Part shown: positions 8,359-16,216 of the stretch, piece after piece
How the letters are laid out: every line of letters begins with the position of its first letter
How positions within the stretch are numbered: the first letter of the stretch is position 1
NCBI GenBank assembly: GCA_044375275.1
Contig: JBILMZ010000002.1
Coordinates: 1 to 57,895, forward strand
Reading direction: 5' to 3'
Length of the DNA: 57,895 bases
Origin: SZUA-430 sp044375275
GTDB lineage: Bacteria > Pseudomonadota > Alphaproteobacteria > Micropepsales > Micropepsaceae
The notes under the pieces: model-generated
What the model saw: only the letters and a program-made list of their open reading frames with translations
What the model was told of the DNA's origin: nothing
Database searches by the model: none
Position numbers and translations under genes: made by a program

Positions 8359-10734
8359 CTAGACCGCTTTCGCGTCCGGCGTCTCAGCCTGTCCTGACGG
8401 GGTTCCGCTGCCTTCAGCGACATGACGCGGGAAGTGGCACGTGACGCGCGTTCCCTTGCCAACCGTCGAATCCAGTTCGACCCAGCCGCCGTGGAGTTCC
8501 ACGAAGCTGCGCACCAGGGCAAGGCCAAGGCCAGCCCGCCGCGCATCCTTCGTCCGCGTACCGGACTCGAACCGCTCGAAGGCAACCGGCTGGTACTCGG
8601 GCGGGATGCCGACACCCGAATCCGAAACGAACAGGCGGACTTCCTTCGCGGACAGCTCGGCGCCAAAGGCAATCGTCCCGCTCGGCGGCGTGTGCTCGAT
8701 CGCGTTGATCACCAGATTATAGGCAATCTGCAGTAGGCGCTTCTCGTCTGCATAGAGTTCGCCAAGCTGCCGCGGCGTCTGGTTGACGATCTCGACCTTC
8801 GCCTTGCGCGCACGCTCCTCGACGAGCGGCATCACGCCCTGCAGCACCTCTGACACGTCGAGATACTTGCGATCCAGTTCGATCGTACCGGCTTCGATGA
8901 GCGCCAGGTCGAGAATGTCATCGATCAGCGTTTCAAGCGTTTTGGACGCACTGAGGATGTCAGCGAGATACGCACTCTGGTTGTCGGACAGCTTGCCCGC
9001 GATCCCGTGCTTCAGCAGGTCGGCAAAGCCCACGATCGAGTTGAGCGGCGTGCGAAGCTGGTAGGACACGTTCGAAATGAAGTCGGACTTGAGCTTGTCG
9101 GCAGCCAGCAACGCCAGATTTCGCTCTTCAAGCGCCTTTTCGCGTATCGCGGTATCCGTGACGTCGCGATAGCTGAGAAGCAGCGAGCCATCCGGCAGCG
9201 GCGCTGCACTGAAGCTCAAAACGCATTCATCGGCACGTGGCAGGCGGTCGACCGTGACCCGCCGCTCCTGCGCAGCGCCCGTGATGAGCATCGTCAACTG
9301 GCTCCAGTGACCTTCATCCGGCAGCAGCTTGCGGCACAGGGCGAAGACATCGGCAAAGCGCGGCTGGCCGCCCAGGACAGCAGGATCAATGTGCCACTGC
9401 TCGGCGAAAGCCTTGTTGAACAGCTTGAGCCGACCATCCGTCCCGAAGACGGCAAGCGCTTCCGTCAGGTGGTCGATCGTCGTGCGCTGGACGCTGGAGA
9501 GCTGGTTGAAGCGACGCTCCAGCTCCATCTGGTTCGACACGTCCGCATAGGTGAAGATCAGGCCCCCGTGCGGATGCGGCTGGCAGGTGACGTGCAGCGT
9601 GACGGCACGTGGCAGGTGCCAGTGCTCTTCGCGCTCATCGAGAACGTTGGTGTAGAGCGCAAGACGCTCGCGCTTCCACGAAGCAAAGTCGCGCTGCTCG
9701 GGCAGCTTGCGCGCATCACGCAGCCGCTCGAGGATTTCGCCATCCGACGGATGGGTGGCCAGCCAGCGCTCGTCGAGATCCCAGAGACGGCCAAACGCCT
9801 TGTTCGAAAACTTCAGGCGCTGGTCGGGACCAAAGATGGCAACGGCAACCGGCAGGCGGTGCAGCGTTTCTTCATGCGTGTCGATGTGCTGCTGCAGCAG
9901 GCGCTTCGTCTCGTCGATGTCCGTGACGTCGATGGCGTAGGACGCCACGCCGCCATCCATCGGAAACGCAGAGATCTCGAGGGCGCGACGCTGACCCTTC
10001 ACGACGACATAGCGCTTCTCGGTCTGCGCCTGCTTCATCTGCAGCGCGCGATCGGAGATGACACGACTGTCGCGGTCGAGCTCGATCTGGTCGGTGATCA
10101 CGTCAGCACCGATCGGCGGATCGACGGCCTCGACATAGGCCCGGTTCGCCCAGACAAGGTTGAGGTTTTCATCGCGGCGCCAGACGGGCATCGGCGCGAC
10201 ATCAAGCAGGTCACCAAGGCGCGCGCGCTCTTCCTCGCTGGCGGTCAGGCGGACGGTGAGATTGTAGTTGGACTCCGCATCCGGCGTGACGTCACGCAGC
10301 CACAGGGCTGCCTGCCCCGCCGTCGGCTTGCCATAGGCCTGGAACACGCGGCCATCCGAGCCGGGAACCGTCATCGAGAACATGGACCCGCCGGTACCCA
10401 GCGTGGTCAGGGCATCCTGAAGTTCGCCCTTGTCGTCGGCATCAAGCACGCCGGCAAGCACGCTGGCAGCACCTGTGCGCGCAATGGGTTCACCACCAAT
10501 GTTGCGCCAGACAAAGAGCGCGCCCGGATCAGCAGAGACAATGGCCGCTTCCTTCTGATAGCGCGCGTCTGCACGTGCACTGCGGGAAGCCGCACGGCGC
10601 AGCAATGCGTCCGAGCGCGCGCGCATGGCCAGCACCACCAGTGCAAGTGATCCCGCCAGCGCGATCGCCCCAAGCGTCACGCCGAACGGCAACCAGACAG
10701 TAATGTCGTTGGACAGCTCCAAGATCAGCCCCAT
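8359..10734 (-). CDS. divL: DivL-like tyrosine pseudo-histidine kinase (cell-cycle regulator)
   Basis: This is a 791-residue membrane-anchored PAS kinase: an N-terminal transmembrane segment (about residues 13-37), several PAS-like domains (about 170-520), a HisKA domain (about 545-615) and a HATPase domain (about 660-770, with N673 and GVGIPP). The HisKA box reads NVSYQLRTP, so the normal phospho-acceptor His is Tyr558. The codon at 9063-9061 is TAC on the coding strand. That substitution is the hallmark of DivL, which in Caulobacter binds DivK~P and controls CckA-CtrA signalling. Its place near tsaE/amgK/addB also fits alphaproteobacterial divL loci. Confidence 0.9.
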   Translation of the reverse strand: MGLILELSNDITVWLPFGVTLGAIALAGSLALVVLAMRARSDALLRRAASRSARADARYQKEAAIVSADPGALFVWRNIGGEPIARTGAASVLAGVLDADDKGELQDALTTLGTGGSMFSMTVPGSDGRVFQAYGKPTAGQAALWLRDVTPDAESNYNLTVRLTASEEERARLGDLLDVAPMPVWRRDENLNLVWANRAYVEAVDPPIGADVITDQIELDRDSRVISDRALQMKQAQTEKRYVVVKGQRRALEISAFPMDGGVASYAIDVTDIDETKRLLQQHIDTHEETLHRLPVAVAIFGPDQRLKFSNKAFGRLWDLDERWLATHPSDGEILERLRDARKLPEQRDFASWKRERLALYTNVLDEREEHWHLPRAVTLHVTCQPHPHGGLIFTYADVSNQMELERRFNQLSSVQRTTIDHLTEALAVFGTDGRLKLFNKAFAEQWHIDPAVLGGQPRFADVFALCRKLLPDEGHWSQLTMLITGAAQERRVTVDRLPRADECVLSFSAAPLPDGSLLLSYRDVTDTAIREKALEERNLALLAADKLKSDFISNVSYQLRTPLNSIVGFADLLKHGIAGKLSDNQSAYLADILSASKTLETLIDDILDLALIEAGTIELDRKYLDVSEVLQGVMPLVEERARKAKVEIVNQTPRQLGELYADEKRLLQIAYNLVINAIEHTPPSGTIAFGAELSAKEVRLFVSDSGVGIPPEYQPVAFERFESGTRTKDARRAGLGLALVRSFVELHGGWVELDSTVGKGTRVTCHFPRHVAEGSGTPSGQAETPDAKAV

Positions 10735-11288
10735 GCTGCATTCGAGGTTTCAAACGACGCAGGCACCCGGGAGAACACGAAAACGGAGAAGCAAGCCTGG
10801 ACAGAACGGCACCCGGCGCCAATGCGGCCCGTCAACGTCTGCAAATCCCCGGCGTGCCCCTCCACGTAGTTCCGCGCTCGCAACCCCAGAAGCGAGAATC
10901 ATTCATCAAGGTTTGATGATAGGAATCCGCCCCCCGCTTGTCCTTCCGGGCGTGGCACGCAGGACGCACCGGGTGCGTTCCCCGCTTCATCCGCAATGGG
11001 CTCGCCGAGGTCAAAACAGAGCCTCTGAAAATTCAGCAAAACAAATGGGTTGGAGGGCAAAGCTGATAGATCACGTGAGGTAGGCGAGAGCCTCGCACCG
11101 AGCCCGCCTGTGTTGCCAAAAAGAGATAGACAGAGGCCAAACGATCAGGGCCCACACATTCAGCCCAAGCCGGTACGAAATTTTTTACCCATTTCAAACG
11201 TTTGAGGCCCTGGCCCACGCACGAAAAAGGGCGGGTTGCCGACCGGCACCCGCCCCTCTTTTTTTGACCCGAACAGGTGAGCGAAAAG
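10735..11288. other. 554-bp intergenic region between divL and the ahcY-linked secreted gene
   Basis: I see no convincing gene here. The stretch holds the presumed divL promoter region, a short inverted repeat at 10913-10929 (TCATCAA ggt TTGATGA) that could be a regulator site, and the terminator at 11229-11265. Short ORFs in it have no recognisable composition or ribosome binding site. Confidence 0.6.
11224..11265. terminator. Strong intrinsic terminator, usable in both directions
   Basis: The stem GGGCGGGT...GCC / GGC ACCCGCCC (11229-11255, 4-nt loop, one bulged T) is followed by CTCTTTTTTT on the plus strand and by TTTTT on the minus strand (11228-11224). It lies 24 bp beyond the stop of the minus-strand secreted-protein gene and therefore most likely ends that transcript. 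Confidence 0.8.
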
Positions 11289-11864
11289 CTACCCCGGGAA
11301 CGACTGGACGCCGAGCTTCACCATGCCGCCCTCGATCAGCGCAACGCAGGACATGCTCTCCATGCCTTGCACATAGCAGAACAGCGGCGCACGCATGGCC
11401 CGCGCCTTCTCATAGTAGTCCCGGTCCACGCCCTGCTCGGGATAGAACGGAAACTCGCCATTGACCGGATGCTCGGCACCCGGCTTCCATGGCGGCAGGT
11501 CAGCGGCAGAGCGGAAAGGACCGGACTGCGCGATCCAGTCCTTGAGCGCCGCCTGCATGGCCTTCACTGTCTTGACCTGGCCAAAGGTCATGAGGTCCGA
11601 AGCCTTCATCGCATCGATCCACTGCGGGGTTCCGTCGGGTCCCCGCACGGTGATGACGACGATGGCCTTCTCGCAATTGGGCCCGTTCGAGAACGCCTCA
11701 ACCCTGTGAGGGCGTTGACGCGCAGGCGCCCACACCGCCCCGGCGCTGGCTTCGCAGCCACCCGCGGCGGACGCCACACCGGGAGCACCGGCTACAGCCA
11801 CAAGGGCCGCAACACCCATGCCGGCCGCGACAATCGCTGAGATCCAGGAACGACGTTGTGACAT
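11289..11864 (-). CDS. Exported protein of unknown function downstream of ahcY
   Basis: I do not recognise a family. The 191-residue product starts MSQRRSWISAIVAAGMG and has a signal peptide with a likely cleavage after ASAAG near residue 35. The mature part has four cysteines (two in pairs CEAS...NCEK, later CYVQ and SCVAL), suggesting disulphides in the periplasm. I used the ATG at 11864, since the longer frame to 12062 runs antisense-like through the end of ahcY. The gap to ahcY is 22 bp and a strong terminator follows, so it is probably co-transcribed with ahcY. Confidence 0.7.
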   Translation of the reverse strand: MSQRRSWISAIVAAGMGVAALVAVAGAPGVASAAGGCEASAGAVWAPARQRPHRVEAFSNGPNCEKAIVVITVRGPDGTPQWIDAMKASDLMTFGQVKTVKAMQAALKDWIAQSGPFRSAADLPPWKPGAEHPVNGEFPFYPEQGVDRDYYEKARAMRAPLFCYVQGMESMSCVALIEGGMVKLGVQSFPG

Positions 11865-11886
11865 GCCTTTGACTCTTCCTTGCGTA

Positions 11887-13281
11887 TCAGTAGCGATACT
11901 GATCGGACTTGAACGGCCCTTCGCCTTCAATGCCGAGATATTCGGCCTGCTTGCCGGACAGCTTCGTAAGTTTCGCTCCCAGTTTGGCCAAATGAAGGCG
12001 GGCAACCTTTTCGTCCAGCTTTTTCGGCAGCGTGTAGACCTTGTTCTCGTACTTTGCGCCATTTTGCCAGAGCTCGACCTGCGCCAGCGTCTGGTTGGTA
12101 AACGACGAGCTCATCACGAAGCTCGGATGACCGGTGCCGTTGCCAAGGTTCACCAGGCGACCTTCCGACAGCAGGATGATGCGCTTGCCATCGGCAAATT
12201 CGATTTCATCGACCTGCGGCTTCACATTGTGCCACTTGAGGTTCTTGAGGGCCGCAACCTGGATCTCCGAGTCGAAGTGACCGATGTTGCAGACGATCGC
12301 GCGGTCTTTCATCTTGCGCATGTGCTCGATCGTGATGACGTCCACATTGCCCGTCGCCGTCACGAAGATGTCGGCGCGCGAAGCGGCGTCATCCATCGTC
12401 ACGACTTCATAGCCTTCCATCGCCGCCTGCAGCGCGCAGATCGGATCGATTTCCGACACGATGACGCGACAGCCTGCATTGCGCATCGACGCGGCCGAAC
12501 CCTTGCCCACGTCACCAAAGCCCGCAACCATCGCGATCTTGCCGGCCATCATGACGTCCGTGCCGCGGCGGATGCCGTCGACAAGGCTTTCGCGGCAGCC
12601 ATAGAGATTGTCGAACTTCGACTTCGTGACGCTGTCATTGACGTTGATCGCGGGGAACGGAAGTTCCTTGCGCTCGGCCATCTGGTAGAGGCGGTGCACG
12701 CCGGTCGTCGTTTCTTCCGTCACGCCCTTGATCTGCGCGGCGATCTTCGAATACCAGCCCGGCTTCTTGTCGATCATCTTGCGCATCACGGCGAAGAGCG
12801 CTTCTTCTTCCTCGTTCTGCGGCTTCGAGATCACCGAGATGTCCTTCTCGGCCTTCGGGCCCAGCACGCACAGCAGCGTGGCGTCGCCACCGTCGTCGAG
12901 GATCATGTTCGGCGAACCACCGTCATGCCATTCGAAGATGCGGTGCACGTATTCCCAGTACTCGATCAGCGTCTCGCCCTTCTTCGCGAAGACCGGAATG
13001 CCGGCGGCGGCAATCGCTGCAGCAGCATGGTCCTGGGTCGAGAAGATGTTGCATGACGCCCAGCGCACGTCGGCGCCGAGAACCTTCAGCGTCTCGATCA
13101 GCACGGCGGTCTGGATGGTCATGTGAAGGCAGCCGGCAATCCGCGCGCCCTTGAGCGGCTTCGAGGCGCCATACTCTTCACGCGTCGCCATCAGGCCAGG
13201 CATTTCGGTTTCTGCGATTGCGATTTCGCGGCGTCCAAAGTCGGCGAGCTTGATGTCGGCGACCGTGTAATCGTGGGCCAT
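11887..13281 (-). CDS. ahcY: S-adenosylhomocysteine hydrolase
   Basis: This 464-residue enzyme splits S-adenosylhomocysteine into adenosine and homocysteine, relieving product inhibition of methyltransferases. It shows the N-terminal substrate domain with HMTIQTAVLIETL, the NAD-binding fold GFGDVGKGSA (glycine motif) and the C-terminal HPSFVMS and KSDQYRY ending that is universal for AhcY. The start (MAHDYTVADIK) is preceded by AAGGA, and the in-frame upstream codons to 13371 lie in the regulatory region. A 26-bp perfect palindrome lies 86-111 bp upstream. Confidence 0.97.
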   Translation of the reverse strand: MAHDYTVADIKLADFGRREIAIAETEMPGLMATREEYGASKPLKGARIAGCLHMTIQTAVLIETLKVLGADVRWASCNIFSTQDHAAAAIAAAGIPVFAKKGETLIEYWEYVHRIFEWHDGGSPNMILDDGGDATLLCVLGPKAEKDISVISKPQNEEEEALFAVMRKMIDKKPGWYSKIAAQIKGVTEETTTGVHRLYQMAERKELPFPAINVNDSVTKSKFDNLYGCRESLVDGIRRGTDVMMAGKIAMVAGFGDVGKGSAASMRNAGCRVIVSEIDPICALQAAMEGYEVVTMDDAASRADIFVTATGNVDVITIEHMRKMKDRAIVCNIGHFDSEIQVAALKNLKWHNVKPQVDEIEFADGKRIILLSEGRLVNLGNGTGHPSFVMSSSFTNQTLAQVELWQNGAKYENKVYTLPKKLDEKVARLHLAKLGAKLTKLSGKQAEYLGIEGEGPFKSDQYRY

Positions 13282-13366
13282 GGAGGATCCTTGAATGGGT
13301 TTGGAAGCGCCATGTCGAGGCGCTGCTCGGGCGCTTCTATAACACCGCGGGATTTCGGCCTCAAGC

Positions 13367-13392
13367 ATCATATAAAGAAATCTTTATATGAT
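13367..13392. promoter_or_regulatory. 26-bp perfect palindromic operator upstream of ahcY (SahR-like)
   Basis: Two perfect 12-nt arms (ATCATATAAAGA / TCTTTATATGAT) are separated by AA. AT-rich palindromes of this kind upstream of ahcY/metK in proteobacteria are operators of the ArsR-family regulator SahR. The assignment to SahR is inferred from the gene context and my recollection of the motif; the palindrome itself is certain. Confidence 0.65.
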
Positions 13393-13453
13393 TTGGCAGT
13401 CGCTCAGGCGCAAGAATCAGCCCTTTTCCGGTCAGAAACCGGCAATCAACGCC

Positions 13454-13999
13454 CTACTCGATCGAACAGGCATGTGGATCACCATTGCGGGGCCGCGGGA
13501 CGGTCTCGCAGACGGCATCCCACCAGCCGAGGATCAGGCGATTCACATCCTCGTCCCGCGCGGTGATGGACTTCATGTCGGCATTGGCCGGCGTAAGCAG
13601 CGGCGCCGGAACTTCCTTCTGGCCCTGGCAGGCCAGGCTGCGCAGCTTCTTCGGAACCCGCTTGCGCTGGCAGGCCTTGGACGTGTCCGCAAGGAACTCC
13701 TTCGTGACGCGAAGCTGCTGGTCGGCCAGTTCCGTCAGTTCACGATCAAGGTCACGCGTGGTCGGAGACACGCTGTCTGCCACGGGAATCTTGGGTTCCG
13801 GCAAGCGGAGGATCTCCCTCACCTGCCCCAGCATCACCCCATAGCGGCCGGTGGCAATCGAGAGCTCCATGAGCGACTGCGCCTCGGCACCGCTGGCCAT
13901 GCGCGTCTGTCCGCCATCATCATCAACGGAGATGGCGTCCTCGAACATCGCGCAACCTGAAAGGCTGATGGCCGTGGCAAGCACCAGAATCCTACGCAT
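13454..13999 (-). CDS. Small lipoprotein of unknown function
   Basis: This 181-residue product begins MRRILVLATAISLSGCAMFED, a signal peptide ending in the lipobox LSGC, so it should be lipidated at that Cys and anchored in the outer or inner membrane. I recognise no further domain; the body is helical and charged with four later Cys. The ATG at 13999 is preceded by GAGGA at good spacing, so I prefer it to the in-frame ATG at 14014. The gene lies between a TraB/GumN gene and ahcY, all on the minus strand. Confidence 0.7.
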   Translation of the reverse strand: MRRILVLATAISLSGCAMFEDAISVDDDGGQTRMASGAEAQSLMELSIATGRYGVMLGQVREILRLPEPKIPVADSVSPTTRDLDRELTELADQQLRVTKEFLADTSKACQRKRVPKKLRSLACQGQKEVPAPLLTPANADMKSITARDEDVNRLILGWWDAVCETVPRPRNGDPHACSIE

Positions 14000-14088
14000 G
14001 GCAACGTTCCTCATTCGTGGGGCCTCATTCGTGGGAGGTGACGATAGCCGCCTGACCGGCGCACGCAAGGCAGAACAGCCTGCGTGTC

Positions 14089-14979
14089 TCAGGGACCTGC
14101 AATCTTGTAGCCCTTTGCGCGCAGCATTTCGACAACGCCGTCGCGCCCGACCAGATGGGCTGCGCCCACTGTAACGAAATGCACCTTGCCCGACTTCACC
14201 ATCTTCTCGACCTGCGGGAGCCACTTGCGGTTGCGCACCGTCAGAAGCTGCATTTTCAGTTGCGGAACCTCGGCCATGCCCTCGTCGATCAGCTGCTGGA
14301 GGCCGCGCGTATCACCTTCAGCCCAGGCCTTGATGAGGCGCTGCGGCATGTCCGGCTTCTCAAGGATGTCCTTCACCGTGGACCTGAGATACCGCAACTC
14401 TTCCTGCGGCGAGAGTTTCAGGAAATACGAGAGCTGCTCTTCGACGGTCTCCAGATAGGCAAAGCTCGCTTTCCTGGATTGCGCCTGGCGCTCCAGCACA
14501 TGGTCGACACCATAGTACTGAGAGTAGCCAAGCTTCAGGTACGCATACAGTTCGAGATAGACGGCCGCGAGCCAGGGACGCACCGTCGCCAGCAGGCGCG
14601 GCGGATACTGCACTTCCCACGCAGCCTGCTCGAGCGCATCATGCGACGGCTTGCCGAGAAGGTCACGCAGGGTCTTGTCGCCGGGAAGCCGCCCGTGCTT
14701 CTCGACGAAATTGCCCATCGTCACGTCGGCATCCTTGAGCGGCGCCTCAAAGACGAAGACTTCGGACTTGTCACGCGCGGCGCGGATCTCGTCTGTCATC
14801 CAGACCGTCTCCGCGGGCAGCAGATGCACGGACCCCAGCAGATAGAGCCGGTTGCCCTGATACTCCACGGTCCAGAACGCCGGCTTGGCATTGACCGGAA
14901 CGTCCGCCGCCCACGCACCCATGACGCCAATGAACGCGGCCACGAACGCAGCAACCGCCCTCAGGAACAGTGAGTTCAT
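14089..14979 (-). CDS. Exported TraB/GumN family protein
   Basis: This 296-residue protein has a signal peptide (to about AWAAD, residue 25) and the TraB/GumN pattern: an N-terminal LLGSVHLLP with the conserved His, central conserved helices and a C-terminal FVTVGAAHLVGRDGVVEML. Members of this family have been proposed to be metal-dependent proteases related to Tiki/EreA, but bacterial roles are unsettled. It begins 2 bp after the ptsH stop and may be read from the chvI-pts transcript. Confidence 0.85.
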   Translation of the reverse strand: MNSLFLRAVAAFVAAFIGVMGAWAADVPVNAKPAFWTVEYQGNRLYLLGSVHLLPAETVWMTDEIRAARDKSEVFVFEAPLKDADVTMGNFVEKHGRLPGDKTLRDLLGKPSHDALEQAAWEVQYPPRLLATVRPWLAAVYLELYAYLKLGYSQYYGVDHVLERQAQSRKASFAYLETVEEQLSYFLKLSPQEELRYLRSTVKDILEKPDMPQRLIKAWAEGDTRGLQQLIDEGMAEVPQLKMQLLTVRNRKWLPQVEKMVKSGKVHFVTVGAAHLVGRDGVVEMLRAKGYKIAGP

Positions 14980-14981
14980 GT

Positions 14982-15269
14982 TCAGGATTCCTCGCCAAAC
15001 CTGGCATCAATGAGGGCCTGCAGCGCATCCAGCGCCTCGGCAGCCTGTGGTCCTTCCGCGGAGAGACCGAGCTCGGAACCAATGCCGGCACCAAGCATCA
15101 TGAGTCCCATGATGGAAGTTCCGGTGACGGAGTGGCCATCCTTGTGCACGGTCACGACAGCGTTGAACTTGCCGGCGCACTGCACGAACTTCGCAGAAGC
15201 CCGCGCGTGAAGGCCCTTGGTGTTGATGATCTTGACCTGGCGCATGCCGGACACGGGAAGCTCACCCAC
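14982..15269 (-). CDS. ptsH: HPr phosphocarrier protein of the regulatory (nitrogen-type) PTS
   Basis: This is a 95-residue HPr. KGLHARAS carries the EI-phosphorylated His (H21 from the first ATG, H13 from the ATG at 15245) and TSIMGLMML contains the serine phosphorylated by HprK. In alphaproteobacteria without sugar PTS permeases this chain signals to kinases and regulators such as ChvG and to carbon/nitrogen metabolism. The first start overlaps the IIA gene by 8 bp, whereas MRQVKIIN at 15245 gives the more usual length. The choice is open. Confidence 0.93.
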   Translation of the reverse strand: MGELPVSGMRQVKIINTKGLHARASAKFVQCAGKFNAVVTVHKDGHSVTGTSIMGLMMLGAGIGSELGLSAEGPQAAEALDALQALIDARFGEES

Positions 15270-15663
15270 CCGTCAGTTCTTTGGACGCGACGCGGATATA
15301 CTTGCGGCCGGCCTCCTGGGCCTTGTCGACCGCCTCGAGCAGCTTTGCCGTGGCGCGAACCGACGCGAGCTTGATCAGCATGGGCAGGTTCACGCCCGCG
15401 ATCACTTCGATCCGCCCGCTGTCCATGGCCGAGATGGCGAGGTTCGACGGCGTGCCACCAAACATGTCGGTCAGCAGGATGACGCCGCTACCGGCATCAA
15501 CTGTCTTGATGGCCGAGAGGATTTCCTCGCGCCGCACTTCCATGTCGTCCTGCGGACCAATGCAGACGGTCAGGAATGCAGCCTGTGGACCCACCACATG
15601 CTCCGTCGCAGCCTTCAGTTCGTCGGCAAGCCGGCCGTGGGTAACAAGAACAACGCCAATCAT
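15262..15663 (-). CDS. PTS EIIA, mannose-family (regulatory IIA-Man)
   Basis: This 133-residue EIIA-Man-type protein has the active-site His9 in VLVTHGRLA and the conserved LLTDMFGGTPSN. No IIB, IIC or IID gene accompanies it, as in other alphaproteobacterial regulatory phosphorelays where EI, HPr and this IIA form a signalling chain. It overlaps ptsH and lies 108 bp after hprK. Confidence 0.92.
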   Translation of the reverse strand: MIGVVLVTHGRLADELKAATEHVVGPQAAFLTVCIGPQDDMEVRREEILSAIKTVDAGSGVILLTDMFGGTPSNLAISAMDSGRIEVIAGVNLPMLIKLASVRATAKLLEAVDKAQEAGRKYIRVASKELTGG

Positions 15664-15771
15664 GAGGAAGCCAATACTCCAGCGCCTGCGGCAGCGGTGC
15701 AGGAAAGCGCCCGGTTGCAGGCGCCCTTCATAATCTGCTTCGTGAATGCACTCAACGACAGAAGCGAAGGC

Positions 15772-16212
15772 TCAGGCATCCCCCGCAAAACCCGCCTTTT
15801 GAAGTGTGGCGAGCGTAATCCGCACTTTTGCGGCAGCCGACGCCTCCCGGGCCTCGATGCTGATCTGCGGCAACCGTGGCCATGTGGCATCGCCGGGTTG
15901 CCAGAACGCCGGTGCCGGCAATCTTGCAGGCGCCGCATGGACAAGCTGGACGGCCAGGCTGAGGCAGGCTGCGGCCTGGACGGCACAGGGAACAATGCCC
16001 CGGCCGCGCACCTCGATCAGCCCTTCGATCCTGCCGGGCGCGCGCGCCCAGATGCGTGCCTCTCGCAGGAAGAGATCGGTCTGGTCATCGCTGATGAGGA
16101 ACGCCCCCTCCCCGATGAGCCGCAGCGCAAGGTCGCTCTTTCCCGAACCGGACGGCCCAAGGATGATGACCCCAAGCCCGGCCAGGCTGACCGTCGTCGC
16201 GTGAACCGGCAT
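15772..16212 (-). CDS. hprK: Short-form HPr kinase/phosphorylase
   Basis: This 146-residue protein corresponds only to the C-terminal kinase domain of HprK, the normal alphaproteobacterial form. The P-loop GPSGSGKS is at residues 19-26, the LISDDQTDL acidic motif at about 40-48, and the family segment GLIEVRGRGIV follows. It phosphorylates and dephosphorylates HPr on Ser. It starts 4 bp after the chvG stop, so PTS control and the ChvIG system are co-expressed. No rapZ gene lies between hprK and the IIA gene. Confidence 0.92.
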   Translation of the reverse strand: MPVHATTVSLAGLGVIILGPSGSGKSDLALRLIGEGAFLISDDQTDLFLREARIWARAPGRIEGLIEVRGRGIVPCAVQAAACLSLAVQLVHAAPARLPAPAFWQPGDATWPRLPQISIEAREASAAAKVRITLATLQKAGFAGDA

Positions 16213-16216
16213 GAAC

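Noticed and set aside
9007..10650. Long plus-strand open frame opposite divL
   Set aside because: Antisense artefact of the same type, no domain or start signal.
13282..13460. SAH or SAM riboswitch upstream of ahcY
   Set aside because: I see no conserved riboswitch core; the strong perfect palindrome points to a protein operator instead.
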